A stretch of DNA of 64,000 nucleotides. Origin: Bacillota bacterium (GTDB lineage Bacteria; Bacillota; Clostridia; Acetivibrionales; DSM-1351). The notes beneath the pieces were generated by a model. It saw only the letters and a program-made list of their open reading frames with translations, searched no databases and was not told where the DNA came from. Location: NCBI GenBank assembly GCA_023460955.1, contig JAEWOH010000018.1:62001-126000 (forward strand). Direction: 5' to 3'. Made by a program: the position numbers and the translations under genes. Of the stretch, positions 41,640-51,652 are shown one piece after another (position 1 is the first letter of the stretch; each line of letters starts with the position of its first letter).

Positions 41640-43025
41640 ATGAAAAAAGCTATTAGTAAGGCCCTTGCTGCCGGTATAGCAATCGCTATGTCATTATCAA
41701 TTGCAGCTTGCGGTTCATCAGAACCCGCAGCAACTTCAACCTCAACTGCAACAACAAGTGCTGCTCCTTCTTCTGTAGCAGCAGAGTCTTCAGCACCAGC
41801 TGCTGAACCAGTAAAATTCACAATGTGGCATCTCCAGACTACAGAACCTGCTCCTACTATCATCAAGGACAGTATGGATCGTTTCTCAAAAGACAATCCA
41901 AATTACTCTGTAGAAATCACAGTAATGCAGAATGATGCTTACAAACAAAAGCTTCAGATTGCAATGAGCTCAAAGCAAATGCCAGATATATGGCCACACT
42001 GGTCAGGCGGACCAATGAACACCTATGTTGACGAAGGATTGGTTGCTGATATCACATCCTACATGAACGAAGGTGACTATAAGAACCGTTTCATGGATGC
42101 AGCTGTTAACCAGGCTACATACAAGGATAAGATATGGGCAGTACCTGTAGAAAATACTTCAGTAGCAATGTTCTTCTACAACAAGGATTTGTTTGCTAAG
42201 TATAACCTCCAGGTTCCAAAGACATTAAGTGAACTTGAAACTGTTTGTGATACCTTAAAGAAGAATGGAATTATTCCTTTCTCATTGGCTAACAAGACAC
42301 AGTGGACTGGTTCAATGTATTACATGTACCTTGTAGACCGTTTCGGTGGTGCTCAGGCGTTTAATGCAGCAGCACAGCGTACAGGTTCATTTGAAAACGA
42401 AGCATTTACTCAGGCTGGAAACAAGATTCAGGAATGGGTTAAGAAGGATTACTTCAACAAGGGCTTCAACGGTCTTGATGAAGATTCCGGACAATCACGT
42501 ATGCTCCTGTATCAGGAAAAAGCTGCTATGACTCTTATGGGTTCATGGTTCCTTTCAACAGCAAAGGGTGAAACAGAAAGCAGCAAAGATGCAAAAATCA
42601 AAGACTTCATGAAGAAGATCGGTTCCTTCTCATTCCCAGCTGCTGATGGCGGAAAAGGTGATCCTAACTCTGTTGTTGGTACAGTTGGTGACAACTTCTA
42701 TTCAGTTGCTGCAGGCAGCAAAGATATCGCAGGCGCATTTAAGGCTATCACTTACCTTATAGACGATACAGCAGTTGCTAAGCGTATTGAAGCTGGTAGA
42801 GTTCCTCCAGTAAAAGGTGTAAAAGTTAGCGATCCTCTGCTTCAGGATGTATTGAATGCAGTTGAAAAGGCTCCTTCAGTTCAGTTGTGGTATGACCAGT
42901 ACCTGCCAGCAGAAGTTGCTCAGGTTCACAAGGATACTTCACAAGCTATCTTCGGTCTTTCAAAGACTCCTGAAGAGGTAAACAAGGAAATGGAAGCAGC
43001 AGCAAAGAAGTATTTTGGTAAGTAA
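41640..43025 (+). CDS. Carbohydrate ABC transporter substrate-binding lipoprotein
   Basis: 461 residues with a lipobox IAAC (Cys24) and an Ala/Ser/Thr linker. The mature part is an SBP_bac_1 extracellular solute-binding protein: FTMWHLQTTEPAP, KQMPDIWPHWSGG, VPVENTSVAMFFYNKDLF, LMGSWFL and FPAADGGKGDPNS. It should bind a sugar or oligosaccharide for the two permeases that follow. No ATPase gene is present, so a shared MsmK/UgpC-type ATPase is expected elsewhere. AAGGAGG precedes the ATG. It is a paralogue of the lipoprotein at 45041. Confidence 0.93.
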   Translation: MKKAISKALAAGIAIAMSLSIAACGSSEPAATSTSTATTSAAPSSVAAESSAPAAEPVKFTMWHLQTTEPAPTIIKDSMDRFSKDNPNYSVEITVMQNDAYKQKLQIAMSSKQMPDIWPHWSGGPMNTYVDEGLVADITSYMNEGDYKNRFMDAAVNQATYKDKIWAVPVENTSVAMFFYNKDLFAKYNLQVPKTLSELETVCDTLKKNGIIPFSLANKTQWTGSMYYMYLVDRFGGAQAFNAAAQRTGSFENEAFTQAGNKIQEWVKKDYFNKGFNGLDEDSGQSRMLLYQEKAAMTLMGSWFLSTAKGETESSKDAKIKDFMKKIGSFSFPAADGGKGDPNSVVGTVGDNFYSVAAGSKDIAGAFKAITYLIDDTAVAKRIEAGRVPPVKGVKVSDPLLQDVLNAVEKAPSVQLWYDQYLPAEVAQVHKDTSQAIFGLSKTPEEVNKEMEAAAKKYFGK

Positions 43026-43051
43026 TCACAAACTAGAATTTTAATAAAAGC

Positions 43052-43092
43052 ATAATTGATTGGGTATCGCATAGATACCCATCAATTATATT
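43052..43092 (+). other. Strong stem-loop between binding-protein and permease genes
   Basis: Arms of 17 and 16 bases (43052-43068 and 43074-43089) pair with one bulge around a five-base loop, followed by only ATTTA. Such structures commonly stabilise or partly terminate mRNA, so the binding protein is made in excess over the permeases. Confidence 0.7.
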
Positions 43093-43162
43093 TAGACATA
43101 ACAAGTTTCCAAATAATATAACCGGTCTGAAATCCAGTTTTATTCAGAGGGAAGGAGAAACA

Positions 43163-44065
43163 ATGCAAGCTTCAAGATCACTTTTAACCAGTAGAAAACG
43201 CAGCACAGCAATTGCAGCAACAGTATTCCTTATTCCGGTATTCTTTTTTATCTTAATTTTTATTATTTATCCAATTTTAAATTCTTTTTGGCTAAGTCTC
43301 CATGATTGGAATGGAATTAGCTCAGATAAGGTTTTCTTCGGATTAGAGAATTGGAAAACTCTTGTAACTGATGCAGTCTTTTATAAGTCTTTTCTTAACA
43401 ATATAATTATAGTGATTTTATCCATAGTTATTCAGCTTCCTATAGCAATGGCACTGGCATTTTTGCTTGATACAGGAGGAAAGAAGCTTAATTTTCTAAA
43501 AGTAGTTTACTTTTTTCCGATGCTCATGTCATCAGTAGCAGTAGGCTTTCTTTTCAAGTATACTTATGATCCGCAGTTCGGTCTTATAAGTGCAGTAGCA
43601 CAAATGTTCGGCGGTGAAGGTATGATAGACCTGCTGGGTAATCCCAAAATTGCAATATATGCAGTAATAGGCGTTATTTGCTGGCAGTTCATCCCTTTCT
43701 ATATGGTATACTTCCTGGCTGCTTTCAGTTCTCTTTCAGAAGAGATATATGAAGCGTCAATAATTGATGGAGCGACTTATGGCCAGTATTTCTGGAGAGT
43801 TGCCCTCCCATGTATGAAAGGTTCGGTAAAGAGTGCAGCAGTTCTATCGCTGGTCGGATCATTAAAGTACTTTGATCTTATATATGTTATGACTCAGGGC
43901 GGACCTGACGGGGCCACAGAACTTATGGCTACATATATGTATAAGAATGCCTTCGTCACCATGAAAATGGGCTATGGTTCAACAGTTGCATCAGGTATGT
44001 TTATTGTTATAACCCTGATTTCATTGTTAACCCTAAGGGCTTTAAATGGAAAAGAGGAGGCGTAG
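43163..44065 (+). CDS. Carbohydrate ABC transporter permease 1 (MalF-like)
   Basis: 300 residues with six hydrophobic segments. The MalF-type EAA loop is EEIYEASIIDGATYGQYFWRVALPCMKGS. The N-terminal segment FFFILIFIIYPILNSFWLSLHDW is typical of CUT1 sugar permeases. GGGAAGGAG precedes the ATG. Four bases separate it from the second permease. It forms a heterodimeric pore with that protein. Confidence 0.93.
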   Translation: MQASRSLLTSRKRSTAIAATVFLIPVFFFILIFIIYPILNSFWLSLHDWNGISSDKVFFGLENWKTLVTDAVFYKSFLNNIIIVILSIVIQLPIAMALAFLLDTGGKKLNFLKVVYFFPMLMSSVAVGFLFKYTYDPQFGLISAVAQMFGGEGMIDLLGNPKIAIYAVIGVICWQFIPFYMVYFLAAFSSLSEEIYEASIIDGATYGQYFWRVALPCMKGSVKSAAVLSLVGSLKYFDLIYVMTQGGPDGATELMATYMYKNAFVTMKMGYGSTVASGMFIVITLISLLTLRALNGKEEA

Positions 44066-44068
44066 AGG

Positions 44069-44902
44069 ATGACTAAGAGAAAAATATCAGTTGGTAAGAT
44101 AACAGTAGCAGTATTAGCCCTGGTGTGGCTGGTTATAGCAGGAGCTCCATTTTACTTTATGGTAGCCTCAGCCTTTAAAGAGCAATTCGAGATACTTACC
44201 TCAGGAGTATTTGCATTTCCTCAAAGTTTTTACGTTGACAATTTTGTCAGCGTTATAAAAAGCGATTTTTATAAATATTTACTAAACAGCTTATTTGTAG
44301 TTGCTGTTTCGCTGGTACTGATTCTGATAACAGCATTATGTGCATCATATCCGTTTTCAAGATTCAAGTTCAGATTTAACAAACCTTTATTTGGATTAGT
44401 TGTAGCAGCAATGGCTGTTCCAATACATGTAACCTTAATTCCCGTCTTCCAGCTGACGCAGAAAATACATATGTATGATACAATATTTGCTCTGATTGGG
44501 CCATACACAGCATTTAACCTGCCTATATCTGTATTTATCCTTACTAGCTTTATGACGGATATTCCAAAGGAACTTGAAGAATCAGCAGAAATTGATGGTT
44601 GTGGAAAGTACAGAACCTTCTTCCATATTATCGCACCTTTATCCAAGCCGGGTCTGGCTACGCTTGCAATATACAATGCTGTTAACATGTGGAATGAATT
44701 CAGTTTTGCACTTGTATTAACCCAGTCTGCAAAAAGCAGAACTCTTCCATTGTCAATATGGGATTATCAAGGTCAATATAATTCAAATATTCCAATGATA
44801 ATGGCTGTTTTGTCTCTGTGTGCACTCCCTATGATTGTGGCCTTTGCTATTGGTCAGGATAAGCTGATTAAGGGTATGATGGCAGGAGCAGTAAAGGGTT
44901 GA
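44069..44902 (+). CDS. Carbohydrate ABC transporter permease 2 (MalG-like)
   Basis: 277 residues with six hydrophobic segments and the MalG-type EAA loop KELEESAEIDGCGKYRTFFHIIAPLSKPG. The C-terminal part WNEFSFALVLTQSAKSRTLPLSIW is characteristic. AGAGGAGGCG precedes the ATG within the end of the previous gene. It partners with permease 1. Confidence 0.94.
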   Translation: MTKRKISVGKITVAVLALVWLVIAGAPFYFMVASAFKEQFEILTSGVFAFPQSFYVDNFVSVIKSDFYKYLLNSLFVVAVSLVLILITALCASYPFSRFKFRFNKPLFGLVVAAMAVPIHVTLIPVFQLTQKIHMYDTIFALIGPYTAFNLPISVFILTSFMTDIPKELEESAEIDGCGKYRTFFHIIAPLSKPGLATLAIYNAVNMWNEFSFALVLTQSAKSRTLPLSIWDYQGQYNSNIPMIMAVLSLCALPMIVAFAIGQDKLIKGMMAGAVKG

Positions 44903-45040
44903 TACCCGGTATTTGAAAAGGATAAATACTTCAAACTGTAAACTTTTGAGGTTGTTACCGTGAAAAAAATGTGGTATAAATTAGTAAAAGTCCCCATATA
45001 TTTTCCGGTGATTGCAGGTGGGTATGCACAGGAGGTTAAC

Positions 45041-46339
45041 GTGAGAAAAGTAATGCTAGCCCTTATTGCTCTAATAATATTCCTTCCTATGTCTGGATGC
45101 ATTTATGACGGACACATGGGTATATCTGCTCAGAGACCGCAAAAAAAGCAGATTACCTTATACAGCATACAGGGAGATTCCGCAGTTAATGAGGTTATAG
45201 CAGACTCAGTCAGCCGATTTGAAAATAACAACAGTGGTTTTGAAGTAGTACACGAGTTGATTCCTAATGATCTTTATAAAAACAGACTTTCAGTATGCGC
45301 CGCTACAAACCAGATGCCGGATGTATTCCCCACGTGGTCAGGAAGCGTTCTGAAAGAATACATAGGTATAGGTGGAGTAGTAAACCTAAGCACATATATG
45401 AGCAAGGATGATTACAGCTCCCGCTTCAATAAAAAAGCACTTGATATGGTTACCGATAAAAACGGTATTTGGGGCGTTCCGGTAGAGAATATGACTATTG
45501 CAATGATCTTTTACAATAAAAATATCTACAAAGTCTTGAATCTATCGGAACCCAGAGATTTTAACCAGCTCAAGAAGAATATTGAGATATTAAAAGAACA
45601 TGGTTATATCCCTTTCGCATTGGCTAATAGAACTGCATGGACGGGTTCCATGTTCTATATGTATTTCGTAGACAGATTGGGAGGACCTTCTGTATTTGAT
45701 AACGCAGCAAACAGAAAAAATAACGGATCGTTTGACAATGAAATTTTCGTAAAGGCAGGAGAAATGGTACAGGAACTGGTAGATATGGGTTCGTTTCCTC
45801 CGGGCTTCAACTGGATGGATGAAGATGCCGGGGATTCCAGAGACCTTCTGTACAATAATTCAGCAGCCATGGTTCTGTGCGGAAGTTGGTTTTTAAGCAA
45901 TGTTAAATATGAAAATCCTAAATTTTATGATGATATAGGAGTATTTCCTTTCCCGGCAATTCCCGGAGGAAAAGGGAATCCCAACAATTCTATAGGCACT
46001 ATGGGGGATAATTTTTACTCTATAGCCAGTTCCTCTCATTACATTGACGATGCATTTGAACTGATACAATACCTTATTGATGATTCCGCAGTTCAAAAAC
46101 GTATTCACGCAGGGAAAATTCCCCCAGTAAACAATGTTGTAATACAAGATCCGCTGACAAATGAAATATTTGATTTTATTAAAAAGTCTCCCAATGTCCA
46201 GTTCTGGTATGATCAGTATCTTCCCCCAAAACTGTCGGAAGCTCATTTGACTCTTACAAGACAAATATTCGGAGGTGAAGACCCTAAACGTGCTGCAGAG
46301 AAGATGGAAGAAATAACCAAACAGTACTATAATCAATAA
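45041..46339 (+). CDS. Second solute-binding lipoprotein, next to sensor kinase
   Basis: 432 residues from GTG 45041, where AGGAGG lies five bases upstream and a normal lipoprotein signal follows (MSGC, Cys20). An upstream GTG at 44960 would push the lipobox to residue 47. The mature part parallels the protein at 41640: QMPDVFPTWSGS, VPVENMTIAMIFYNKNIY, LCGSWFL and FPAIPGGKGNPNNSIGT. It ends 11 bases before a YesM-type kinase gene. It may present the sugar to the kinase or serve as an alternative receptor for the importer. Confidence 0.88.
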   Translation: MRKVMLALIALIIFLPMSGCIYDGHMGISAQRPQKKQITLYSIQGDSAVNEVIADSVSRFENNNSGFEVVHELIPNDLYKNRLSVCAATNQMPDVFPTWSGSVLKEYIGIGGVVNLSTYMSKDDYSSRFNKKALDMVTDKNGIWGVPVENMTIAMIFYNKNIYKVLNLSEPRDFNQLKKNIEILKEHGYIPFALANRTAWTGSMFYMYFVDRLGGPSVFDNAANRKNNGSFDNEIFVKAGEMVQELVDMGSFPPGFNWMDEDAGDSRDLLYNNSAAMVLCGSWFLSNVKYENPKFYDDIGVFPFPAIPGGKGNPNNSIGTMGDNFYSIASSSHYIDDAFELIQYLIDDSAVQKRIHAGKIPPVNNVVIQDPLTNEIFDFIKKSPNVQFWYDQYLPPKLSEAHLTLTRQIFGGEDPKRAAEKMEEITKQYYNQ

Positions 46340-46350
46340 AGGGTGAGGAT

Positions 46351-48144
46351 ATGAAGAACAGGTTATTACAATTTACAAAACAAAAAATTCGAAATATTCC
46401 ATTCAGATCAAAACTTACTTATTATCTTGTAATAACTATTTGCTTAACAGTATTGATTGTAGTTGGGTTCTCATATACGGTTACCAACAGATCCATTAAA
46501 CAACAGGCAAAAGATATGACTATGCTCCAGCTTCAACAAAACACGTCAAATCTGGAGGATTATCTTCAAAATATTGAAAGTACTCCGGATAGTATAGTTA
46601 CCGATAAAAGTCTTCAGGAATATTTATCACAACCGGGCGAAGATAGCATGAATTTTTCGGATACCGTTGATGATGTGTACAGGTCAATGTCCAATATAAT
46701 TGGGGCTAAAAGAGATATCCTGTATGTTTTTCTATTCAAGGCAAAAGATAATAATGTTTTATATCTTGGTCCGACGAAAGCGGGGCAGGATTCGGATTTT
46801 TCAAATGTAGCCGGATATCTTTCACGGAGTGATATTACAGGAAGCCCAATCAGGGTCGGCTTTAGGCAGGATCCTGTTATTACTAAGAAATATACACTGA
46901 CAATTTATCAGCCCATATTTGATATTTACAGGATAAAAAGGCCAATTGGGATGCTTGGCATATCTGTAACCGAGGACGTTGTTGCCAGGTTTTATTCACA
47001 TACTAAAAGGGATCTTCCTCTGGAAACCTTTATTATGAATGGTGACGGAACTATAGTATCACATACGGATAAATCAAAAATTTCTACTAATGCACAACTC
47101 AATGAGATTATGGACAAAAAAGATGGTTCTGCTGAAATCGGCGGAAAGTTAGTTGTGTATAAGTATATAGAAGACTGGGATTGGTATGTAGTTGGTACAC
47201 TTCCTATAAGCTATCTGCTCAGAAGTAATAATGTAATGCTTTTGGCAATATTAATAATAGTGATTGTTACAATTATTCTCGCATCCTTTATTTCATTGAT
47301 TTTCAGTAAGCATTTATTAAGACCTTTCGATGATCTTATATATAGAATGTCTATGGTTTCAAAGGGAGATCTGACCACTCGTATAAACCTGGAAGAACAT
47401 GGCTATGATTTTGAACAAGTGTCAAAAGGCTTTAACCTTATGGTTGAGCAGATTAATGTCCTTATGCGGAAGATTTATGATGAGCAAAGACAATTGAAGG
47501 AAATTGAGTTTAAGGCACTTCAATCACAAATAAATCCACACTTCCTTTATAATACTCTTGAATCAATACATTGGCAGGCACTTCTTTACGGGCATCACGA
47601 AATTTCCACAATGGTTAAGGCCCTGGCAGGCTTTTACAGAATCAGCTTAAGCAGGGGAGAAGCCATAATACCTTTAAAGAGTGAATCACAACATGTGGAA
47701 AATTATCTCACTATACAGGAAATGCGCTATAAGGATAAAATGGAAAGCTATATAGATATTCCAGATGAATTTCTAGATGTAATGATACCTAAAATGACAC
47801 TTCAACCGCTGGTTGAAAATTCTATTTATCACGGTTTAAGAGTTAAGCAATCAAAGGGTTTTATTAAAATAACTGCTGAACTTGAGGGCGAGGACCTAAT
47901 TGTCAAGGTTATAGATAATGGTGTTGGGATGGTTCCGGACCAGATTAAAAGTCTTAACCGTACCCTTGAGGATAATGACGCAAGTGTAGGATATGGAGTC
48001 AGGAATGTTCATAGAAGAATAAAGCTGTTCTACGGAAACCCTTATGGATTATATTATGAAAGTAATGAATACGGCGGAATAACCGTAAATGTCAGATTAC
48101 ATATAAATAAGGAGCAAAAAAGTATTAAGGCTTTGGGAACATAA
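46351..48144 (+). CDS. YesM-type sensor histidine kinase
   Basis: 597 residues. Membrane segments at about residues 25-47 and 292-315 flank a large outside sensor region of dCache type. A HAMP domain (about 316-370) precedes the His_kinase domain, with SQINPHFLYNTLESIHWQALL around the phosphorylated His. The ATPase part has LQPLVENSIYHGL and DNGVGM. Kinases of this class sense extracellular sugars and signal to AraC-type regulators. It overlaps in context with a binding lipoprotein, which may be its receptor partner. Confidence 0.94.
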   Translation: MKNRLLQFTKQKIRNIPFRSKLTYYLVITICLTVLIVVGFSYTVTNRSIKQQAKDMTMLQLQQNTSNLEDYLQNIESTPDSIVTDKSLQEYLSQPGEDSMNFSDTVDDVYRSMSNIIGAKRDILYVFLFKAKDNNVLYLGPTKAGQDSDFSNVAGYLSRSDITGSPIRVGFRQDPVITKKYTLTIYQPIFDIYRIKRPIGMLGISVTEDVVARFYSHTKRDLPLETFIMNGDGTIVSHTDKSKISTNAQLNEIMDKKDGSAEIGGKLVVYKYIEDWDWYVVGTLPISYLLRSNNVMLLAILIIVIVTIILASFISLIFSKHLLRPFDDLIYRMSMVSKGDLTTRINLEEHGYDFEQVSKGFNLMVEQINVLMRKIYDEQRQLKEIEFKALQSQINPHFLYNTLESIHWQALLYGHHEISTMVKALAGFYRISLSRGEAIIPLKSESQHVENYLTIQEMRYKDKMESYIDIPDEFLDVMIPKMTLQPLVENSIYHGLRVKQSKGFIKITAELEGEDLIVKVIDNGVGMVPDQIKSLNRTLEDNDASVGYGVRNVHRRIKLFYGNPYGLYYESNEYGGITVNVRLHINKEQKSIKALGT

Positions 48145-48186
48145 AAGAGCTTATAATCGGGCTTATGAAAAGGTAGGTGCTGTATA

Positions 48187-49743
48187 TTGTACAAGGTTCT
48201 GATAGTAGATGATGAAGTAATGATCCGTAATGGACTATATAATATGATTCCCTGGAAAAACCTTGAGATAGATGAGGTTAGGACAGCCTCCTGTGCCCAG
48301 GAGGCCTTGGAGCTTGCCCGAGAGACAAAGCCTGATATTGTACTGACAGATATCTGTATGCCCGAGATGGATGGTCTTGAAATGACAAAGCTGATGCTTG
48401 ATTTCTTACCAGATCTTAAAGTAATTGTACTTACCGGGTATGATGATTTTAAGTATGCTCAGAAGAGCTGCTCCTTGGGAGTTAAAGAGTTTATACTTAA
48501 GCCGGTTGATGAGGTTAGTCTCGAAAAAAGTATAAGGCAGCAGGTAGAAAACATTAAAAGTGAAATACAATCTTCCTTAAAGTGCAGCATATTAAACAGG
48601 AAGAGAGTTCTGGAAAACCAAAGAGCCTTTGAAAAATCCCTGATGCAGCTGACGGAAAAAATAAATGATTCAGATGGTATTAATATTGATGAACTGATTC
48701 TTGAGGAAAATTGCCAGTATCAGGTAAGTCTTATAACCCCAATTTTAACCCGTGACAGCGTGTGGGTTCAGCATAGGAATCTTTTATTGATTTCGATCAA
48801 AACAATACTTATTGATATGGTTGACTCTAACAATTTAGGCTGGACCTTTCAAAGCAGGGAAGGCGATATTGTTGTTATTTTCTACATAAGAAACAGCGAG
48901 GATAATGCCGAGGATCAGATAGCAAAACTGCAGGAAATAGTAAATGTGGAATATGACGTGGATTTGGAAATAGGAATAGGAGCGGTGGTACCCAATATTT
49001 CTAACATAAAAACCTCCTATAATCAGGCGAAGGAGAATGTACAGCTATATAAGACTCCTGCTGCAAAATCGACTGAGGCTGGCTCTGGTGATGAACCAGT
49101 TAGACCAACCGAAAAGCTCCAGTATTATAAGGAACAGATGCTGGATAGTTTTCCTGATACTGAAGCTGTAAAAATGTATCTTAAAATGTATATTGATGAG
49201 GTCAGGCACTCTGGAATGAAAAAGCTAAGTGCCGAACAGAAATTTTATGATCTGGCTTCAGCATTTTACTGGCAATATCTTAAAACTACCGGATATCAAG
49301 CGGATGGACGGTTGGAAACATTAATAACTACTCTTCAGAATAATGACCTGGAAAATTGCTGTGTTTTCATTGAAATGTTTATTGCAAAGCTTATGTACAC
49401 AAACAAAAAGCAAATGCATGAAATAGTTGAGGCAGCAACGAAATACATAAATGAGAGGCTTACAGAAGATCTTACGGTTTTTACGCTTGCAGAACAGTTT
49501 CATGTTGCGCGCAATTATTTTTCCAGATTGTTTAAAAAGGAAATGGGTGAAGGCTGCAACGAATATATTACAAGACTGCGTATTGAAAAAGCAAAACAGC
49601 TGTTGGGAGCTTCAAGACTTAAGACCTATGAGATAGCTGAAAAAGTAGGGTATCATGATACCAATTACTTCTCTCTTGCATTCAAGAAGAATACAGGTTT
49701 GTCACCTAAAGAATTCAGAGAAAAATTGAACAACCCTGAATAA
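48187..49743 (+). CDS. YesN-type response regulator with AraC DNA-binding domain
   Basis: 518 residues from a TTG start (product begins YKVLIVDDEVMIRNG after it), with AAGGTAGGTG upstream. The receiver domain has the phosphoacceptor Asp in DIVLTDICMPEMDG (about residue 55) and Lys in FILKPVDE. A 270-residue linker follows. The C-terminal AraC helix-turn-helix (about 420-515) shows FTLAEQFHVARNYFSRLFKKEMG and KTYEIAEKVGYHDTNYFSLAFKK. It likely controls the upstream sugar ABC genes in response to its partner kinase. Confidence 0.95.
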   Translation: MYKVLIVDDEVMIRNGLYNMIPWKNLEIDEVRTASCAQEALELARETKPDIVLTDICMPEMDGLEMTKLMLDFLPDLKVIVLTGYDDFKYAQKSCSLGVKEFILKPVDEVSLEKSIRQQVENIKSEIQSSLKCSILNRKRVLENQRAFEKSLMQLTEKINDSDGINIDELILEENCQYQVSLITPILTRDSVWVQHRNLLLISIKTILIDMVDSNNLGWTFQSREGDIVVIFYIRNSEDNAEDQIAKLQEIVNVEYDVDLEIGIGAVVPNISNIKTSYNQAKENVQLYKTPAAKSTEAGSGDEPVRPTEKLQYYKEQMLDSFPDTEAVKMYLKMYIDEVRHSGMKKLSAEQKFYDLASAFYWQYLKTTGYQADGRLETLITTLQNNDLENCCVFIEMFIAKLMYTNKKQMHEIVEAATKYINERLTEDLTVFTLAEQFHVARNYFSRLFKKEMGEGCNEYITRLRIEKAKQLLGASRLKTYEIAEKVGYHDTNYFSLAFKKNTGLSPKEFREKLNNPE

Positions 49744-49847
49744 CGGTTTTCACCGATATAAGCCGTAAAGAAATATGGCAAAGCAAGAATTAGCGTACCA
49801 TGATAATTCTTATAAAATTTCAGCAAATGAGACAGGTTGGTGATATT

Positions 49848-50867
49848 ATGGAAAAAACAAGATTGGGACGTACAGAGCTTATGGTTACCAGAAGCAGTTT
49901 CGGGGCACTTCCCATACAGAGAGTTTCTTTTGAGGAAGCAAAAAAACTGTTGGCTAAAGCTTATGAAAATGGAATAAACTTTTTTGATACTGCAAGAGGT
50001 TATACCGATAGTGAGGAAAAGATAGGATATGCTCTTTCGAACGTAAGAAAAAACATATTAATAGCGACAAAAACCTTTGCCCAAGATAAAAAAACTTTGT
50101 TTGAGCACCTTGAAACAAGTCTTAAAAATATGAAGACAGATTACGTGGATATACTTCAACTACACAATCCTGCTGAACTGCCAAACCCCGATGACCCGAA
50201 CAGTACCTATTCAGGGCTGCTGGAAGCAAAGAAAAAGGGCATGATAAGATTTATAGGAATAACAAGTCATAAAATCAACGCAGCTTTTGAGGCTGTAGCT
50301 TCAGGACTTTACGATACCATGCAGTTCCCCTTAAGTTCACTTTCATCCGAGGTTGATCTTAAATTAATTGACCATTGTAAAAAGTATGATGTTGGACTTA
50401 TAGCTATGAAGGCAATGTCGGGCGGATTAATAACCAATGCAGCATCAACCTTTGCTTTCTTAAGACAATATGAAAATGTTGTTCCAATATGGGGAATCCA
50501 GAGAGAGTCAGAGCTGGATGAATTCCTTGCTATGGAAAAGCAGCCTCCTGTATTGGATGATGCTTTGTGGCAGGTGATAAATAAAGACAGGGAGGAGCTG
50601 GCAGGTAATTTCTGCAGAGGCTGCGGTTACTGTATGCCATGTCCTGTCGGTATTGAAATACCAATGCAGGCAAGAATATCGCTGCTCTTAAGGAGAGCTC
50701 CCTATCAACAGTTCCTACAGGACAGCTTCAAGAAGAAGATGGACCTGATTCCCGAATGTATTGAATGCGGTAATTGTAAAAACCATTGTCCTTACGGCAT
50801 AGATACACCGAAGCTGCTTAAGAGGGAATTACAGAATTATACTGAGTTTTACAACGAACACATATAA
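49848..50867 (+). CDS. Aldo/keto reductase with C-terminal ferredoxin-type clusters
   Basis: 339 residues from ATG 49848, preceded by GGTTGGTGA; the longer frame from 49800 adds an atypical extension. The AKR barrel has GINFFDTARGYTDSEEKIG and KTDYVDILQLHNP. The C-terminal 80 residues carry CRGCGYCMPCPVGIEIP and CIECGNCKNHCPYGIDTP, two [4Fe-4S] motifs. Such fused reductases are common in anaerobes and may take electrons from ferredoxin rather than NAD(P)H. Substrate unknown. Confidence 0.92.
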   Translation: MEKTRLGRTELMVTRSSFGALPIQRVSFEEAKKLLAKAYENGINFFDTARGYTDSEEKIGYALSNVRKNILIATKTFAQDKKTLFEHLETSLKNMKTDYVDILQLHNPAELPNPDDPNSTYSGLLEAKKKGMIRFIGITSHKINAAFEAVASGLYDTMQFPLSSLSSEVDLKLIDHCKKYDVGLIAMKAMSGGLITNAASTFAFLRQYENVVPIWGIQRESELDEFLAMEKQPPVLDDALWQVINKDREELAGNFCRGCGYCMPCPVGIEIPMQARISLLLRRAPYQQFLQDSFKKKMDLIPECIECGNCKNHCPYGIDTPKLLKRELQNYTEFYNEHI

Positions 50868-50976
50868 TATGACTTCTATATTTAATTAGCTGAGCTTGTT
50901 ATTGGTGAAAACTACGTATTCAATTAGTATTCTTTGATACATAATCAATACATTGATTTTGGAAGGTATAGCTATC

Positions 50977-51477
50977 ATGAAAAACATATTATTCTACGAT
51001 ACGGTTATTGGACAAGTTGGAATAGCAGAACAGGATGGATACATCACTAATATTTTCTTTAATGAGGATGTTATTCACGAAGATTTTATCACAAACGAGA
51101 CAGAAGTACTAAAAGTTGCATCAGGACAGCTTTATGAATACCTGTCAGGGAAAAGAAAGAATTTCTCTCTTCCTCTGGCCCCGCAAGGGACTGCGTTTAT
51201 GAAGCAGGTATGGCAATGTCTCACACAAATACCTTATGGCGAGACACGCAGCTATAAGGAAATTGCCGCTGCCTGCGGAAATCCCAAGGCATCAAGAGCA
51301 GTTGGAATGGCAAATAACCGCAATCCTATCCCTGTAATAATTCCCTGTCATAGAGTTATCGGCTCAACAGGTAAGCTTATCGGTTACAGAGGTGGGTTGG
51401 TGGTAAAGCAAAAGCTGATGGAGATTGAAAAAAATATGTTGGGGAGGTCTGGCAATTCAAAGGGGCATGCTGAATAA
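50977..51477 (+). CDS. ogt: Methylated-DNA-[protein]-cysteine S-methyltransferase (Ogt-like)
   Basis: 166 residues from ATG 50977, with GGAAGGT 11 bases upstream. The active-site motif IIPCHRVIGSTGKLIGYRGG (reactive Cys) and the DNA-binding segment TRSYKEIAAACGNPKASRAVGMANNRNP are complete. It repairs O6-alkylguanine by suicidal alkyl transfer. The short N-terminal domain is of Ogt, not Ada, type. It appears to be a single gene. Confidence 0.95.
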   Translation: MKNILFYDTVIGQVGIAEQDGYITNIFFNEDVIHEDFITNETEVLKVASGQLYEYLSGKRKNFSLPLAPQGTAFMKQVWQCLTQIPYGETRSYKEIAAACGNPKASRAVGMANNRNPIPVIIPCHRVIGSTGKLIGYRGGLVVKQKLMEIEKNMLGRSGNSKGHAE

Positions 51478-51652
51478 TTATATACAAAGTTGTTTTAATT
51501 AAAATTCATATTTCTCGAAAGTTATTTTGATAATTGGGTATTAATATTTATATACTCAATTTTTTATTGCAGCTTTTATATTACCGAATTATCCGGGTTC
51601 GAACATGTGACTTTTTATAATTATTCGATGCAGAAAGGTTGGAGATATCTAT

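Noticed and set aside
41630..41896. Antisense 88-codon frame
   Set aside because: It is the shadow of the Ala/Ser-rich linker of the sugar-binding lipoprotein.
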